The position numbers and the translations under genes were made by a program. Of a stretch of DNA of 64,000 nt, positions 60,160 through 64,000 are shown in pieces. The DNA is taken from the NCBI GenBank assembly GCA_964036275.1, contig OZ038439.1:12443095-12507094 (forward strand). Direction: 5' to 3'. The notes beneath the pieces are model-generated. The model was not told the origin of the DNA and ran no database searches. It saw only the letters and a list, made by a program, of their open reading frames with translations. The stretch comes from Litoditis marina. Its lineage: Eukaryota > Nematoda > Chromadorea > Rhabditida > Rhabditidae. Every line of letters begins with the position of its first letter. Position 1 is the first letter of the stretch.

Positions 60160-60421
60160 ATTAATTGGGAAGAGGGACACGTACGTCTTTGATGAAGAAC
60201 AGTAAACCCCAATGATACAGGAGGGGTTGATACACCACACCCGGACTTTTTAAACATTAGACCACTTTCAAGCCTGCAGTAAATGAGTGTTGTGTACAAT
60301 CGCTTCCCTCCCCAAGAATGGGTTGGGGGTGTTGAATAAAACACATATTCACATGAATATCCATTCATGTCGTGTCGCAGTGGATTTTCAAATCTTCTTC
60401 TGGCAACTCTTCAATCTTCAA

Positions 60422-61460
60422 TTTTGTTTAGTGGGGCAAAAACTTCTGATCCATATTCAAGAATGGGAAGCACTTTTGTTTTATAGCACAACATAAATCT
60501 TTCCTTAGAAAATGAGAAACAACGGAACAAACTGTTCACTATCGCGCTCGCCCTCCGTTTAACAGAGAGAATATGTGTAGACACATTGAAAATGTCTACA
60601 CATATTCTCTCTGTTAAACGGAGGGCGAGCGCGATAGTTATGTTGTGCTATAAAACAAAAGTGCTTCCCATTCTTGAATATGGATCAGAAGTTTTTGCCC
60701 CACTAAACAAAGGTGATATTATGAGTCTTGAAGTGGTTCAGCGAAGATTTACTAAGAGGTTGTTGCCAGGATTTCCGTACAAAAACCGTCTAGAAAAACT
60801 CAAACTCTCTACATTGTGGAAACGCCGATTATTCAAGGATTTATGTACTGCTCACAAATACATTTATGGCCACTATTGGACTTCCAATATTGTTACTCTT
60901 GCTCCTCCCACTAGTGTTCGCCATATGCTAAGAGGGAATGGTTTGAAACTATCGGATTGTCCCCCAGCTCTTGTCAACCTGAAGTTCATCTCGTCACGCA
61001 TTGCCCCTGTTTGGAATAGATTACCTGCAGAAATAGCTCTGCTTCACTGTCCCAGTGAATTTAAATGTCGTTTGGAAAAATGGTTTTTATCAGAAAATGT
61101 GTTTCTTGGATCACTTGACCCCACGAACATATCTTAAACAATAATCGATGGTTTATTCCTTAATGGTTCTGACAACCTTTTGTAAAGTAAAGAACCTGTT
61201 TATCCCTCTTGCCTTGTTTTGATAGTAGTGTGTAATTGTATTTTAAACGTAAATTATCTACTTCAGACTTGCAACCTGAATGTAACATACAGCCTCTTGG
61301 AGGATAGCCGTTGTCTTCCTAGAAGACTCTTTTCCTCCAACTCCCAGCGCTCTTTCGACGCCAACAACACCTTCACACAACACTCAGTGATACGGGAGAA
61401 AAATAAAGCTTGTATTGTATCGTATTGTTATTGTAACGATCCAGTGACATACGAGGAACT
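60422..61460 (+). mobile_element. 5'-truncated and 5'-inverted LINE (non-LTR retrotransposon)
   Basis: The plus-strand part carries the end of the reverse transcriptase frame, a 3'UTR, AATAAA at 61402-61407 and a TTGTATCGTATTG simple tail. At its 5' side, 60422-60583 is an inverted copy of the same LINE segment, meeting the direct part at about 60585. Inversion at the 5' end is the known outcome of twin-primed insertion. Confidence 0.75.
60586..61137 (+). CDS. LINE reverse transcriptase C-terminal fragment
   Basis: 183 codons, ending at TAA. The block VLPILEYGSEVFAPLN, EVVQRRFTKRL, NRLEKLKLSTLWKRRLFKDL and PVWNRLPAEI, then FKCRLEKW, is the C-terminal end of the ORF2 protein of CR1/jockey-like LINEs, beyond the catalytic palm, so there is no enzymatic activity. 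The ATG at 60586 is where the inversion joins and is not a native start. Relative to the inverted part, this part lacks 14 codons between SAIV and MLCYKT. It lies between the two arms of the inverted duplication, not in a host gene. Confidence 0.75.
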   Translation: MKMSTHILSVKRRASAIVMLCYKTKVLPILEYGSEVFAPLNKGDIMSLEVVQRRFTKRLLPGFPYKNRLEKLKLSTLWKRRLFKDLCTAHKYIYGHYWTSNIVTLAPPTSVRHMLRGNGLKLSDCPPALVNLKFISSRIAPVWNRLPAEIALLHCPSEFKCRLEKWFLSENVFLGSLDPTNIS

Positions 61461-62005
61461 TATTGAATGAGATAAGCGAGAGCTGAAAGTGGGCATGCTT
61501 CTCTGTTGGAAGCTTTTTTTTTCTTTATTCCTTGAGAACTTGTCGGATGATTCGGTTTTTAAAAACCTGCACCAGCTAAGCAAAACTCCGCCTAGAAGAT
61601 CAGCACGAAACAAATACGATTCTTTCATAACCGTTCATGTCCCGAAATAGTTCACATAAACGCTCTGCCTAAACTCCTAACTTCGATAAACAGCTTTTTG
61701 TTTTTCTATAAACAACATTACCGAAAAAAACTAAAGTTCATAATTCATTGGCTCAGACTAAAAAAAATAAAATGCACAGGAAAAGTCATCACTAGCAACC
61801 GAAAATCCACATTCACTGACTAAAATTCTACGGCTACAAAAGCCCAACGGAACAGAAAGGGATTGATGCGTACTGCAAATGCAACCGTCAGTTCAGTAAA
61901 CATGAAGTACTTCTTAAAATTAACAATTTTTCTTTTCACCACTGAATGTTTTCTATTAGTAAAACTTGACGTCTAAGTTTTGTACAATGAACAACATCTA
62001 ACAAT

Positions 62006-63887
62006 CTATCCACAAATGTAAACCCGAGGCAAAAAGATGGTGTCGGGTTGACCCTGGCAGATGTTCAGAATTGCCACGTCATCCAGTTTCCACAGAGAAG
62101 TGTAGTTGTACGTGGTTCCCAAAAACGTTATCTGAGAAATAGTAACTACAACTGCGAAAAAGAACCCTCAATGCACATAACGTTTTAAGACAGTTCCAAG
62201 ATATATTTACCACAAAACAAGTTTTGAACGTAAACTCAAACTACGGTTATATCGCTCGCCAAACTCATAAAATATTTGTCTCATGTGAGACTTGAACCGA
62301 GCCCAAAAGTTTAGGGGTGCAGACGCTGTCCACCTTACCAACAAGGCAATTGCTGTATTTGTAGTTTGATTCCTATATGCTCGTGTACTCTTGAACAAGA
62401 TAGTACTATAATTTAGATTTTGGCGCATCCTATCTGTAACTCACCATCCATACACCACTAGTGTAACGTAAATTTACTCCCGTTTCGACCAGTTTTGGAA
62501 ATACGACATCCGGAAATATAAAATTTGACGACCACTTTCCAGTCCCATCTCCACAACTTACAACCACCTATAGATACAATCTTTAACTATGCCTCTCCGT
62601 CTCTCCTATGTCGTTACCAACGAAAAGTTCAATTCAATTTTCTGCTGCGTACGGACACATGTATCGTAGCATAGGGGCAAGGGCCCGCTACGAGCCTTTT
62701 GTTCGCGGATAGATTCCGGTGAGAGACACAAATTTATGAATTTGGCACACCACGTGATCTCTAATAGTTTTCTAACCATCTTCTTTGCTTTTCATGTGAA
62801 TTAGAGATACGAAAAATCCATAGTTTGTTTTGGAAAGCCTGCATGAATACCACTGTTTTTACATGTTTTACATGGCAAACATGTTCAGTTGGCCGGTTGC
62901 TTGGGGACGCCGTGCCAACTGACAAAACTGAGTTCGATACCCAGCTTGTGCAACAATTTTGTATAGGCTGGTTGCTGTTGACTCCGCCCACTGACATTCA
63001 CTGTAACTGGCTACTACCGATGGTTGAAACGAACTATTACACTATCGTATCTACAATTCAGCTCACTCTAATATACTATAAGGCTGTTTTCAAGAAACAT
63101 CCTGGTTTCTCATTCCTAACATACGTTCCTCGACCATTCGCTCTTCATTTGTTCTCACACTGCCGCGATGGCAAGAGAAAAAGAGCGAGAGACACAGAAT
63201 GTGATGACGTTGCCGAGTGCTCAAATTCAAGTACACTACAATATTCACAGAATGAGTTGTGCTCCAGGAGGAACTCACCTCATCTGGAAAGGCTATGAAA
63301 TGAATAACCTCCGTTTCATCCGATTTCTCGAGATTGATGGAGAAACTGCTGAAATTACCAATCATTTCGGTTAAAGTTGAAGTTACCCCTGTTCTTCAAA
63401 CGTTCACGCGAAACTTCGAGGAGTTACAGTCTTTAAGGGAAACTCTGTAAGGCAGACTGAGTTCAGCCTACCATCTCCACCCGTCCAGAGAGCAACAATT
63501 TATCGCCCACGGAGGAATGAGTGTCTTGATTTGGCAGTGGTGGGGATCGAACGTGTGAGCCTTTGTGTGATACGTGGCGCCCTAACCACTACACCATTCC
63601 ACCGCGAGAAATAACTTCACTACGTTGCATTGCATTTTCATATTTAGAAATAGAGCAAGTAAGCTATGAGAGTCGCTTTTCCAGAATTCTCGTTAAACCG
63701 GTTTGATTTGAACCTGTTGGATAAAAGTTGTGTTAAATAAATATGAATATTTGTATGTTAGTTTCAGGTTCCTTACTTTTTTTCGATAAAAAATGGTTTA
63801 AACTCACTTTGTGCCGGAATAGTTGACATATACGCTCAGGCTGTATTCCTCATTCATGGAGAAATTGCCATTGAGAACAGTATAATG
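62006..63887 (-). CDS. Secreted galectin-like protein I, 5' end outside window
   Basis: Four minus-strand exons: 63887-63808 (80 nt), 63348-63279 (70 nt), 62567-62445 (123 nt), 62131-62006 (126 nt), with exactly the phases of the plus-strand array. Exon 2 reads VLNGNFSMNEEYSLSVYVNY, exon 3 SFSINLEKSDETEVIHF, exon 4 GKWSS, NLRYTSGVWM, exon 5 ITFLGTTYNYT, DVAILNIC and PRVYICG, ending in TAG. The signal-peptide exon must lie beyond position 64000. FSINL is the closest match in the window to the galectin FSINL strand; IHF keeps the H of the galectin HxNxR motif, but the N is not kept. Sequons NFS, NYS and NYT fit secretion. Intron 3 overlaps the boundary of the inverted duplication, and intron 4 (62132-62444) carries a SINE-like copy. 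Confidence 0.8.
62275..62350 (-). mobile_element. tRNA-derived SINE-like copy in intron 4 of gene I
   Basis: Minus strand: a degraded box A region (TTGTTGGTAAGGTGGACAG) and a box B-like CGGTTCAAGTCTCAC, related to the copy at 11790-11885 (shared TGGGCTC and TTCAA[A/G]TCTCAC). Confidence 0.5.
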
Positions 63888-64000
63888 CTAAATGAGATGC
63901 GCTATACTCATACAAACCTGACGGTTCGTAACTCGCTAACAAAGCCTTAGTAGCGGTTCGGTCCGACCGCTAATAGCGGAATTAGTTTAGTAGTTATTCA

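Overview
The window reads as nuclear DNA of a nematode, most likely a rhabditid close to Caenorhabditis. Coding sequence is scarce and cut into small exons with GT..AG introns whose acceptors are mostly TTTCAG-like. The recognisable families (secreted CW/PAN-like proteins, galectin-fold secreted proteins, a PGP-type HAD phosphatase, a MULE-type transposase) are familiar from that group. The species cannot be fixed from sequence reading alone.

Layout. 1-9.5 kb: no gene recognised; GA-rich tracts, hairpins, tandem duplications and MITE copies. 9.5-15.15 kb, minus strand: a seven-exon HAD phosphatase of the phosphoglycolate/p-nitrophenyl phosphatase family with all four catalytic motifs; its first (ATG) exon was not found. 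16.2-17.4 kb, minus strand: a small unassigned gene, perhaps a distant member of the galectin-like family. 17.4-23.1 kb: no gene; minisatellites capped by inverted AGGGTTGTTAA-type ends.

23.2-49.6 kb, plus strand: the core of the window, a tandem array of eight small secreted-protein genes. Two are CW/PAN-like paralogues (23.2 and 32.1 kb, about 100 aa). Six are galectin-like (25.1, 28.4, 34.7, 39.8, 43.0, 48.1 kb). The four intact ones are about 155 aa and share one architecture: a signal-peptide exon, an 80-nt exon, a 70-nt exon, a 123-132-nt exon and a 126-135-nt last exon, with constant intron phases. The copy at 34.7 kb carries in-frame stops at the start of exon 2, and the copy at 48.1 kb has a frameshifted first exon and lacks exons 4 and 5. 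A ninth array member lies on the minus strand at 62.0-63.9 kb, running off the window, and part of it was copied as an inverted duplication at 59.46-60.05 kb. The array looks like a birth-and-death cluster of secreted, cysteine-poor lectin-fold proteins whose galactoside-binding residues have partly eroded; a role outside the cell (defence, cuticle or environment) is inference only.

51.1-58.9 kb, minus strand: an eight-exon MULE-type transposase gene with first D, DFE, CxFH and NNxxE motifs, interrupted by a 10-bp duplication. Introns and spacers are packed with mobile DNA: a PIF/Harbinger element with an internally deleted transposase inside intron 1 of the 43.0-kb gene, a 5'-inverted LINE fragment at 60.4-61.45 kb, at least six MITE families (one nested in another), tRNA-derived SINE-like copies, a 1.27-kb element with 103-bp terminal repeats, and a 373-bp near-perfect palindrome.
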